Shown here piece after piece: positions 11,255 through 20,801 of a stretch of DNA of 64,000 nucleotides. The translations under genes and the position numbers were made by a program. The notes under the pieces were generated by a model. The model made no database searches. It saw nothing but the letters and a program-made list of their open reading frames with translations, and was not told the DNA's origin. The stretch is from Trifolium pratense (taxonomy: Eukaryota > Streptophyta > Magnoliopsida > Fabales > Fabaceae), in contig NC_060061.1 of assembly GCF_020283565.1 (NCBI RefSeq), forward strand, positions 40,027,362 through 40,091,361, in the 5' to 3' direction. How positions within the stretch are numbered: position 1 is the first letter of the stretch; each line of letters opens with the position of its first letter.

Positions 11255-12341
11255 TGAAGGTGTGAAAACACAAGAAGGGGGGGTTGAATTGTGTTTTAGC
11301 CAAGTTTAAAACTTTTTCAAGTTCTTAACTTAACTACAACAGCAGCGGATAAATAACACAATAAAACAAGTAAGAGAGAGAGATCACACAGGCAATTTAT
11401 ACTGGTTCCTCTCACAAAAAGAGAGTAGTCCAGTCCCCTTGCACTTCCAAGGGATTTCACTATAATCACACAAGATTACACCTGCTCAAGCACACAAGCA
11501 AGAGACTTCTCAACAATGCTCAAGCACACAAGCTTAAGACTTCACACTTAAGCACACAAGCTTAAGTTTCCTCAAGTAATAGTAAAGTATATGAAAATAT
11601 ACAAATGCTCTTAGATGAACCTAAAGAGAGCAAATACAAAGAGTACAAAGTATTTGACTAAAGTGCAAAAACACTTGATGAAAGGTTCAGAGCTTGTATA
11701 CACAGAATTCAGAGTTTGTTCAGCGCACGTTCAATCCTTAATAATTGTTGTATTTAATGCAGCTGATCCTTCTAGTATATATACCACCAGAAAAGAGTCG
11801 TTGCAAAAAGAACCGTTGGAGTTGATAATCTTTTGTCTTCAAGCAGTCTGTCTTGATGCAGTTTGTTTGTATCTAAACTGAGTAAGAGTTTCAGATACTT
11901 TGACTACTGCAGAGTGGACTTTCCTTATTCAGCTAACAAGTCTGAAGACCCACGTTCTCAAGTGAGGACAGACAAAACAAGAGTAGCTGAACTGATCAGG
12001 CTTGAAAGGTCCTTTTCTTCATTGGTAGAAGAGTTGACTTGCAAAGGGGATCTTTACAGCTTTCAAAGAGATCTTCAGAGGTTGATGAAGCTTTAGTCAT
12101 TTCAAGAAGTTCTGAAGACTTCATCATCTGAAGATTGTAACTTCTGAAGTCCAACATCTTCTGAGCGCTTGTGAACTTCTGAATTCACATCCTCTGAGCT
12201 TCACTCAGAGCTTATCTGATGCTTATATCTGCGCACTTAAAATAAATTTTTAGTCCTTCCAATTGTTTATTAATACTTTGTTATCATCAAAACCTTTATA
12301 GATTTAGGGGCTAATATTTTTAAATCAATTTTGTTCCAACA
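11255..12341 (-). repeat. 5' LTR of element 2
   Basis: A 1,087-bp LTR with TG...CA ends. On the minus strand it starts TGTTGGAACAAAATTG and ends TTTTCACACCTTCA. The flanking ATTGT at 12342-12346 should be the target-site duplication; its partner is outside the window. Short ORFs in it look accidental. Confidence 0.85.
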
Positions 12342-12797
12342 ATTGTAATTCAAATTAAAGAATGAAAGTCACTTCCCAACCTTACTTCTTTCATAATTTT
12401 GAGGATCATGATGTTGATTCATTCATTTATCTTTTGAGTCAAATTAAAATTAACTTTTGACCGTCATCTTTTAAGGTTAACTTTTGTTTGTTTGCTATTT
12501 TTAGTTAGCGGTTATGTTAATTTTTAGGGCTTGAATCTTAGACATCCTTCGTAAAACTGTTTCAGTAGTCTTTATTCTTTTAGTGTTAAACTTTTCTAAT
12601 AAAAAAATTAGAATACTAATTAATTGACATTACATGATAAAAATAATTATAAAAATGTTTAAAATATAAACTAAGAATTGAAAAAAATGAGGACTTATCT
12701 TCTTGCATCTGGATTCATTTCATCATGTCTGCAGAAAACTGTGCCAGTAGTGTTAATGGAGGACAAGCTACTCCCCAAAATAAAAGGCTATCAGAAT

Positions 12798-12889
12798 GAT
12801 ACCTTGAACCCTTACTTCATGCATCCCAATGAGAATCCGGGTAATTTTCTTGTTACTCCTCTTTTATCTGGCCCCAATTATCATTTTTG
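12798..12889 (+). pseudogene. Copia gag N-terminus relic, left half
   Basis: Translation gives LNPYFMHPNENPGNF and then SGPNYHFW, the usual N-terminus of a plant copia Gag. The frame continues on the other side of the 12890-13927 element with SWSRAMTVALRSKHN at about 13934-13980. The relic was therefore one piece before that insertion. It is only some 60 codons long, and nothing recognisable follows. Confidence 0.75.
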
Positions 12890-13927
12890 GGGCTTAATTA
12901 GTTAAATGGTCCCTTAAAGATATTTTAGGTTTCACAATGGTCCCTTAAAGAAAATAAGTTTCTGTTTGGTCCCTTAAAGATAAAATAAGTTCCTGTTTGG
13001 TCCCTTCCGTTAGTTTTTTTTTGCAAAAACCGTTAACTTGTGCACATGTGGCAAATGGAAGAGATCCTCTACTTTTTTCAAGAATTGCATCCTACTTTTC
13101 AACTGTTTTAATCCGTCAGATTAATCTAACCACTCATATTACGACACATGTCTCACTTTTAAAAAAAAATAAAAAAAAAAACACAAAACAACAAAGGGAA
13201 CAATTCATCCCTACCCCTTCTTCTACCACTACACAAAACAGCAAGAGATTGAGAATATGACATGATTTGCAACTGAAAGTATTGAATTTCAACAACACCA
13301 AACTGATTTTGGATCTCTCAAACCTTTACACTCTTTCTTTCCAAAAGATTTGCAGAGGGTGGATTTTAGATTTGGGTTAAATTTGGGTTTTAGATCTTCA
13401 ATTTTAAACCCAAAAAATGAGAAAAATGGTGGTGGTGAGGGTGGATTTAAAGAGGAACGTGTTGTTGGAAGAATACAGTGGAAGAAGGGGCATGTAAGAA
13501 GAAAGAGGGAAGTGATGAAAAATGTTTTTTATTTTATTTTATGGGTTTTGAAAAAAAAAATCTGGGTTTCTTATGAGCATCATGAAGATTGAAGATGGTG
13601 ATAGAGATGAAGAAGGAGAACGGGGAAGAAGATGAAGAAAAAAAATTAAGTGTTGGTGGTTCATTATTAGATATCATACATATGTAAGATCCAAAGGTGT
13701 AGATTTTAAGGAAAAGATCAAACAGTTATAATTAAAAGATTTAATGAGGTCTATGGTGGACCATTTACAGTGTTAGTGCACCTTATACATTTGGGGTTAA
13801 AATTTAACAGAAAGGATCTATTTGGCTAACAAATATGTCTTTAAGGGACCAATCCGGATCTTTTTTTCTTTAAGGGACCATTGTGAAACCTAAAATATCT
13901 TTAAGGGACCATTTAACTAATTATGCC
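12890..13927. mobile_element. Non-autonomous MULE-like element, 1,038 bp
   Basis: Terminal inverted repeats begin GGGCTTAATTAGTTAAATGG at the left and GGCATAATTAGTTAAATGG at the right (reversed). The similarity continues for some 60 bases and includes repeated GGTCCCTTAAAG units. Flanks are TCATTTTTG (12881-12889) and TCATTCTTG (13928-13936), a 9-bp duplication with one mismatch, as for Mutator-like elements. The interior holds no convincing gene; an 80-codon Gly/Lys-rich ORF at 13350-13592 is unconvincing. Confidence 0.8.
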
Positions 13928-14199
13928 TCATTCTTGGTCTCGTGCAATGACAGTTGCATTGCGCTCGAAGCACAATACATTTCATTCTTGTTCGTCCACT
14001 TACTGCTTATTAAAACTTTGTTGATTTTTAAATTTTTCTAGTGTTTTTAAAGTTCATCAATTGGTAACTTTTGGTAATAGAAAGAAGGCTACATGAATTT
14101 TTCCCAAAGTAAGTATTGTGTAAATTTTAATATTTATTTACGTTCATAACACATGATTGATATTTATTTATGTATTAACTAAATGTCGTTTATATGAAG

Positions 14200-14295
14200 A
14201 CAAGGCTACAACCTAACGGTAATGACTGTGGATATTATGTAATGAAGAATATGCTTGACATTGTCACCGCTAGTATTACAAAGATTTGGATGGAG
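14200..14295 (+). pseudogene. Ulp1 (C48) cysteine protease exon relic
   Basis: The 32 codons read QPNGNDCGYYVMKNMLDIV and so on. This is the catalytic-Cys segment of the Ulp1-like proteases carried by plant CACTA and MULE transposons. It is flanked by an AG acceptor and a GT donor, so it looks like one intact exon. No other exons are recognisable nearby. Confidence 0.65.
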
Positions 14296-14309
14296 GTATT
14301 ATATTTTTC

Positions 14310-14475
14310 TTGATTGCTGCATTTTTTTTTGCATAACTGCATTACTTTGCATCAGCCATTACTGCATTACTGCATTATTTTGCTTAACTGCATTACTGCA
14401 TTACTTTGCTTACTGCATTTTTCTGCATTTCTGCATTTTTCTGCATTACTGCATTTTTGCATTACTGCATGCTGC
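14310..14475 (+). repeat. Degenerate TGCATTACTGCAT tandem repeat
   Basis: About 160 bases made of variants of TTACTGCATT and TTTCTGCATT. A short GC-rich segment follows at 14480-14525. No coding signal. The following 900 bases (14530-15420) show nothing recognisable. Confidence 0.7.
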
Positions 14476-15467
14476 CAATTGCGCGGGCGTGCCACACCCT
14501 TCGTGGGGCGCTCGAGGCAGCAGCCTTTAGCTCACGTTGTGTTGCATTTTTTTCGATTTTAGATCATGTAGTATGATACTATCCGAATGTATGTTAATTT
14601 ACTCATTTCTTAATCACTAGACAACATATATAGTGCCCCTTGAAATACTCACGATTAACACTAAGGCCTAGATGGGATAATATTGAAGCCTAAGAAAATA
14701 TAAGACGATACTACGTACTAGTTCTGACTTAGGTAATTTAACTCATTCAGTTGATAAAGAAAAATAATTTAATAGACTTTGGGCCATGAATCATGGTCCT
14801 TGAGGCACCATACAATCTTCATCATAGGGAATTTTCTCTACTGGTCAGATTTCCAAGATTGGGATCCATATTGTATGACATATTATATAATTGAAATGTT
14901 AAGTCATGTTCTTCGAGGCTCCAGACTAGGTGGGTGGGATACTGCATATGGAATATCCACTTGATGATAAGAGGAGTTAGGATATTGAGCTCTAGCTCTT
15001 GATAGGGAATTTAGCCAACTACGGAGACCTTTTGATTTGTTAGTGATTCAAAAGGTTATAAATCCTCCAATTTTTTGAAATGAATGGATGCACCATATAT
15101 CAATTATTACAAGTAGGAAAAAAAGAAGTAAAAACATCTAAAAAATTATTACTATTGAATAAAGGGTTAAATAAATTTTTTACACATATAAATATATCAA
15201 ATTTCATAGTCAAATCATGTATAAAAAAAAATTAAATAATAATTTTATATCATTTCTAGTAATTGTATACGGGATTTATAAAGCAATTGTATATAAAAAA
15301 AATAAACTTTTTTTAATACATTTCTACAGTGTATAGTCAAACAAAAAAACTACTAGAGTGAATATTCAATGTCTCTGAATATTTCTGAATGAATAATAGT
15401 GGAGGAGGAAAACTTTATTTATAGTTTTTCAGTTGGGTTTGAGTTTTTTCTGCGCGTTCATCGCTCC

Positions 15468-15690
15468 CATCGTGGCCACGATGGCGTGTAATTTGCCTCA
15501 TCGTGGCCACGATGGATAATATCATGGTACGATGGATTCTCCAGATTTTCTGTTTTCTTCAACCGCCTTTCATCGTGCCACGATGACAAGTCATCGTGGT
15601 ACGATGGGAAAGATTTGTTGCAGATTTTCTTCAATTTAAACTGTCTTCTCATCGCGTCACGCTGAATCTCATCGTAGGTACGATGATGTG
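15468..15690. repeat. Cluster of CATCGTGGCCACGATG-type palindromes
   Basis: Two perfect copies of CATCGTGGCCACGATG (15468-15483, 15499-15514) are followed by variants with TGCCA or TGGTA centres at about 15522-15533, 15571-15585, 15592-15606 and 15670-15686. The spacing is irregular. A 114-codon minus-strand ORF through it is probably accidental. Confidence 0.7.
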
Positions 15691-15822
15691 CGCTGTTTAT
15701 TACGTTTTTGCCCTTTTTTGCTGTTTTTTTTTCTTTCACTTTTCTTGCTTCTGGGCCAAGTAACTTCAATTTTCCAGGTATTTGCTTGCTTTTGGGCTTC
15801 AACTGCTTTTAAAACTATTCTA

Positions 15823-16103
15823 AATTACTACTAAAAACATCATATAATTGACTGTCATCAAATGTCGTTTGAGAATCGTGTAACACTATTCATATAATCT
15901 ACTTTGTTAGTATTTTTTATTAATATCTAAAAATAAATATTAATATATAAGATGTGTTTAATTTGTCTAGACAAGTATTTTTAAAATATAAAATTGTCAT
16001 AATTTTTTATAATAGATAATTAAAGATATTTGTGATCAAAGTTGTGCATTGACATGTGTGCAGAAATCTAAAACGACACTTAAAAATGAACAGAGGGAGT
16101 AAT
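15823..16103. mobile_element. Degenerate Stowaway-like MITE (boundaries uncertain)
   Basis: The right end, ACAGAGGGAGTA, is a Stowaway terminus. An AAATGTCGTTTGA motif near the left end is the inverted partner of AAACGACACTT near the right end. The left terminus is eroded. Confidence 0.4.
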
Positions 16104-16119
16104 GTAGTATATTAAAGAA

Positions 16120-16266
16120 TACTCCCTCCATTCCTATATATAAAAAAAAGTTGACTTTTTAGATTCATTGTAGAGTTAATGTATCTAGACAATAATATGG
16201 TCTAAATATATCAATTCTATAATGAATCTAAAAAAATGAAATTTTCTTATATATAGGACCGTAGTA
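16120..16266. mobile_element. Stowaway MITE, about 147 bp
   Basis: The left end is TACTCCCTCCATTCCTATAT. The right end reversed is TACTACGGTCCTATATATAA. TA flanks are as expected for Tc1/mariner MITEs. It lies about 440 bp upstream of the first MADS gene. Confidence 0.75.
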
Positions 16267-16664
16267 TAATGAAAATTTATAAAAATATGTAAAGTATAAA
16301 ATAAGTAGTCAATATTATGTACAAAATCATATTTAAAAAATAAATAACAATTAAAATAATTTTTTAATAAAATAAAACTTTTGAAATAATTGTGTATAGT
16401 GTCTAGTCAAAGTCTTTTAAAAAAAATGGCATATGAAATATTTATTATATATTTCTACAGAGTCTAGTCAATGCGTCATAAAAGAAACAGTGTCTAGTCA
16501 AAAATCTAATTTACAGTCAAAATATATTTGGGATTATAGTAAATGCTATTTTCTTTATATATTAGATATATATTATAATATCATAATTTTAAAATGAAAA
16601 TATTAAATACGGTCAATAAAAATTAAGAAATGAAATTTAATAATAAATATTCATTCTTTTTGCC

Positions 16665-16672
16665 TATATAAG
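16665..16672 (+). promoter_or_regulatory. Candidate TATA box of the first MADS gene
   Basis: TATATAAG lies 33-40 bases before the proposed ATG at 16705. A start site about 30 bases downstream would leave a leader of only a few bases. The region is AT-rich, so a chance match is possible. Confidence 0.35.
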
Positions 16673-16704
16673 TAGGATTTGTCATTCTATTTTCTTATAC
16701 AGCC

Positions 16705-18077
16705 ATGCCTAGACAGAAGATTAAAATTGCATATATAACATGCAGTTTGAAGAGAAGGGACACCTTCAGGAAGAGGAAAAATTGTTAGTGATTAGCATGT
16801 TTATATTTGTTGCAAGTTTTTGTTTTTTATGCTTTAGCTTTCCTTTAGTAATTTATAAATTGTTCCATCGAAATATTTATCATTTATGAATCAAGCTATA
16901 TTTTTTTTTTCCAATAGGCATCATGAAGAAGCTTAATGAAATGACCACCCTTTGTGGAATAGAAGCTTGTGGAATAATCTATGACAATAACAATCCACAT
17001 GCAGAGGTTTGGCCGTCAGATTCCGGAGTAAAAAATGTGTTATCCAGATTTGGGAGCTTTTCTGAGCTGCAGCGAAGCAAAAAATTGATGGATCAAAGCG
17101 ACTACTTGAGGCAAAACATACACAAAGCCTACGAGAAGTTGAAGAAACTAATAGAGGAAAATAGGAAGAAGGAAATGATCAATGTCATTGATCATTATAT
17201 TCATACTAATGAATTTACTGGCAATTTAATGACTAAATATGATGTCAATGATTTTACATCGTTAATTGATGAGAATTTGCAGGAAATTTATCGAAAGATG
17301 AACGAATTGCAAATTGAAGCTTGGGGGCAGGTTGGAAATAGAGGTGAAGTTATGAATGGAACAATGCAACATGAAAATATTGGTCACATGCAAGGGCTAT
17401 TGAATGGTAGCGATTTGGAGGCTAATATGAATAATGCTACTGGTCATGATTTGGAGGCTAATTATATGGGTAATGATGTTGGTCATGTGCGAGGGCTATT
17501 GAATGGTAGCGATTTGGAGGTTATGGATAATGCTCCTGTTTATGATTTAGAGGCTAATTATATGGGTAATAATGTTGTTGGTCATGTGCAAGGGCTATTG
17601 AATTGTAGCGATTTGGAGGCTAATATGTATAATGCTGCTGGTCATAATTTGGAGGCTAATTATATGGGTAATGCCGTTGATCATGTGCACGAGCTATTGA
17701 ATGCTTTCGATTTGGAGGCTAATATGGATAATGCTGCTGGTCATGATTTGGAAGCTAATTATATGGGTAATGCCGTTGGTCATGTGCACGGGCTATTGAA
17801 TGGTTGCGATTTGGAGGCTAATATGGATAATGTTGCTGTTCATGATTTGGAGGCTAATTATATAGGTAATGATGTTGGTCATGTGCAAGGGTTGAATGGT
17901 AGAGATTTGGAGGCTAATATGGGTAATGTTGCTGATGTCCAAGGTTTGGAGGCAAACATGAATTATGATATGGAAAGTGAGATCGAACATCTACTTTGGA
18001 ACTTCTCAATGTTACCATTTTATGATATTAATGAGGACACAACTATCTTGGGTCAAACTGGTCCATATCACCCTTGA
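16705..18077 (+). CDS. Type I (M-gamma, AGL80-like) MADS-box protein with C-terminal repeats
   Basis: Two exons, 16705-16783 and 16918-18077, joined by a GT-AG intron of 134 bp, give 412 residues. Exon 1 encodes the first 26 residues of the MADS domain (KIKIAYITCSLKRRDTFRKR). The domain continues across the intron with KKLNEMTTLCGIEACGIIY. A basic, Leu-rich coiled-coil-like region follows (about 80-165), as in AGL80-type factors. From about residue 183 the protein is a repeat array of five 33-residue units plus a partial one, rich in DLEAN, MGN and GHV.GLLNG motifs. M-gamma proteins usually pair with M-alpha partners and act in the female gametophyte and endosperm; that role is inferred. Family members are usually shorter and intron-free. 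The paralog at 23437-24768 shares the intron but not the repeats. Confidence 0.82.
17382..17960 (+). repeat. 99-bp in-frame coding tandem repeat
   Basis: Units start at 17382, 17481, 17580, 17679 and 17778, each exactly 99 bp, with a shortened, decayed sixth unit from 17877. Each unit encodes 33 residues and holds two DLEAN-type half repeats. Unit 2 has lost one codon and gained another, keeping its length. Confidence 0.9.
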
Positions 18078-18610
18078 AAAATTAAGCTTTGTGTGTTTGT
18101 GTTTCAAAGTCTTTATGAGTCTCTTTCAATGTCTTTTTGGTTATCATTTATTTGTGTTTGTTTTGATGTCTTTGTTTTTTAAGTTATGTTTACTTTTACA
18201 GTGTTGATGATTTATTCATCGTTATCAATAAAGTTGTGTTGTTTTGTTAATTTGTGTTGTTTTTTAATAATTCGGTTTTAGAGTTTATTTTGATAGAAAA
18301 AATATACAGTGAAAGGGAGGATTAACTTTTACAATAATATTCTCCTCTCCAATTTTATGCTTTTTTTTTTTATTAATGACATGGAGATATACTAACGTCC
18401 TAAAAAAATGAAAAAAAACATATACAAAAGGCACAAACAAGCATCAACATGACAAAAGGGAACGGTAAATTAATAGACTAAGTACCCAACCAAGGCTAGA
18501 TTATATCATAAAATATAAAACAACCAATGCAACTCACACAAAAACACTAAAACAAAAACAATTTATATTTAATGGCCAGTTAGTTTGGCACCCTCGACTC
18601 CGGAAACAGA

Positions 18611-18805
18611 TATCCTGCAGTTTATTTTGACACAGTTTCCACACAGTTTTGCATTACAGCCACCTGATCAAAAACCTGTGGTAGAGATTGTTTCATGTGA
18701 TTTTTCAACTGTGTTGATCTGGACTGTCTGATCTATGATCAACGATCCAGATTTAAAACTGCGTGAAAACTTTGTGAAAAACTACTGCAGGAAATCTGCA
18801 TCCCT
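18611..18805. repeat. Inverted-repeat, MITE-like segment
   Basis: The left arm around 18608-18645 (ACAGATATCCTGCAGT...) matches the right arm around 18765-18805 in reverse (GCAGATTTCCTGCAGT...) over some 40 bases. I could not fix a target-site duplication. The rest of 18300-19010 shows no gene. Confidence 0.4.
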
Positions 18806-19018
18806 CGACTCCGATACTAAAGCCGATGGTGGGATCCAGCCTATTACATTAGGTACTATTTGGAGGTTGTAAATGTATGTGTTCTCCTTGTGTTTTGAAT
18901 GATGTAAAAAATAAGCTAGAAATAATTTGATTTGATCAAGGAAAAAGTTTGGCTAATTTTTCTAAAGATTTTGGCAAAAATTCAATTGAACTTGTGAAAA
19001 ATGTGAAAATCTGGTCTA

Positions 19019-20801
19019 TGAGCTGGTTCATGACTGCTATGATGAACCCGTTCATACGCAGACAGAACAATCTTGTACTTGTACAAGATTATCTTGAGCC
19101 TGTACAAGTTTCCCAGGATTTGTTGTGCACCTGCGCATTACTGCTCTGAAAATCGGTGCATGGTTGTTGTGCACGTACCTGTACATCCCCTGTATGTATG
19201 CACCTCTGCATAGATTTCTTTGCACGAGGAGTGCTAGCAACACACTCTCTTCTATTGGTTAAAATTTATATGGGTCCCATAAAAATTATATGAGTCCACA
19301 TTTTTTTATGGGGCCCATGTGAATTTCAAGCAATAAAAGAGAGTACGTTGGAGTGTGTTGGTTAAAGAGTGTGTTGCTAGCATTATTCTTCTTTGCACCG
19401 ATGCATCTATCAACTTGAACCGGTTCAAATACTTTTTCAAAAACACCGAAACTATTTTTGTATCGGTACGTACATAAAATTTTGAACCAATACAACATGT
19501 TTCTGGAAACTTGAACAAGTGCATAACCTTCATGAACCAGTGTGCATGCTTAGTTCAATTTTATTTTTGTTTTCTGTTTTTTACAAACCGGTGCATTGTT
19601 CATTAATGAACAAGTGCATACTTCAGTTGGATTAAATTTTTGTCTACGTGTCACTTTATGTTCTCCTAGAACTTAGCAAAATTTTTTGAGTAACTTTTTA
19701 GAATTGCAAACTTTGTGAATGTTTAATCTAGAGAGAGCTTAGTGTATATTCCAAGAGTGTTCTTTGAGTGATCCTGCGGGTTCTTGAGGGAAACACAACA
19801 AACCAGGGATCAATAAATTTCTTCAATGTTCATCAACATGGAGATTGATTAAAGAGTTGAAGATAATTTCAAAGCGATCAAGAGGTATTTCATCAAGGGT
19901 TTGAGGAACTTGTCAAGAGAGAACTAAGCACGGACCTTCAATTGCGATTGAAGTGTTGGTATTCAATCAAGGTTCGAGGAAATCCTCCAAAATCAAGGGT
20001 TGGTGATATATTCTTTGTGAAGAATTGGAACCCACAACTAGAGGGTTGTTGGAGATTGAAGAACAAGGATTGAAGACTTGATCTTGGTGAAGATCAATTT
20101 TGAAGGATTCGAGTTTCAACATCAACTAAGAGTGTTACTCAAGGGTTGTTGTGTATTGTTCTCTAAGCCTTTGTAACTCATTCAATTTTTTTTTTCCAGA
20201 AAATATATTCTCAATTTCCCTTTTCGGGATTTGGGGGGAGACGTACCGGACGGAAGTGAGGACGACGAAATCCGGGAACTCCCTAATCACGTCTTGTATG
20301 TCTTTACGTTTTCTTTTTCGCCTTCGCCTTCGATTATTTGTTGTGATAATTGCTTTGGAATTTGACTTGATTCGTTAGTGTTCATTGTTGTTGAAATTAA
20401 ATACAGGCACGCCAAGTGTTTGTCCAAATATTTGAGTGCTTATTTTGTTGAGAAAACCTCAACATCGAACACCAACTAGTCGACAAAAGTCCGAAACAAG
20501 TTTTCACTCATACGCTTAGTTGAAAACTTACTTATTGTTAACTTGCTTAAATCGATTAAAATCACTGATCACTCAATTGATTAATTTCTATTCAAATTAA
20601 TCAATTTTTCTATTTAGCAGCTCATCTTATTCCAATCGAATTTCGCGTTATTCGATTTACTCGCATGGTCTTTCTTTTCAATACGTTCAGGTTAGACATT
20701 TCCATCCAGAAGTGCTTCCGCATCGTAACTCATTTTTTCAAAAACCTTGAAAGTTGAAACTCGACTTATTCATCCCCCCCCTCTAAGTCGTGGTGATAAC
20801 A
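19019..20801 (+). repeat. Possible solo copia-type LTR
   Basis: A TG...CA segment of 1,783 bp flanked by GTCTA on both sides (19014-19018, 20802-20806). Its right part has the look of a plant copia LTR: a poly-T stretch, then a run of C before the end. The right flank is RT-relic coding sequence, but the left flank is not, so the left boundary is doubtful. It contains the MITE at 19226-19388. Confidence 0.35.
19226..19388. mobile_element. MULE-type MITE, 163 bp
   Basis: The terminal inverted repeats share TGCTAGCAACACACTCT after three to five variable end bases. Both flanks read TTCTTTGCAC (19216-19225 and 19389-19398), a 9-10 bp duplication typical of Mutator-like elements. No coding capacity. 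Confidence 0.8.

Larger units (their letters stand above)
8534..12341 (-). mobile_element. Sirevirus element 2, truncated by insertion of element 1
   Basis: The minus-strand order is LTR (11255-12341), primer-binding site, a long gag ORF and the start of pol (protease), which ends at 8534 where element 1 is inserted. The rest of pol and the 3' LTR should lie beyond the left edge of the window. Its LTR shares sequence with the solo LTR at 60307-61375, so the family is present more than once here. Confidence 0.85.

Noticed and set aside
13350..13592. 80-codon Gly/Lys/Arg-rich ORF inside the MULE-like element
   Set aside because: Low complexity, no homology recognised and no splice or promoter context; not enough to call gene capture.
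14255..14562. Two overlapping ORFs rich in Cys, His, Leu and Phe
   Set aside because: They are translations of the TGCATTACTGCAT tandem repeat.
15458..15802. 114-codon minus-strand ORF
   Set aside because: Its C-terminal half merely translates the palindrome cluster; no family recognised.
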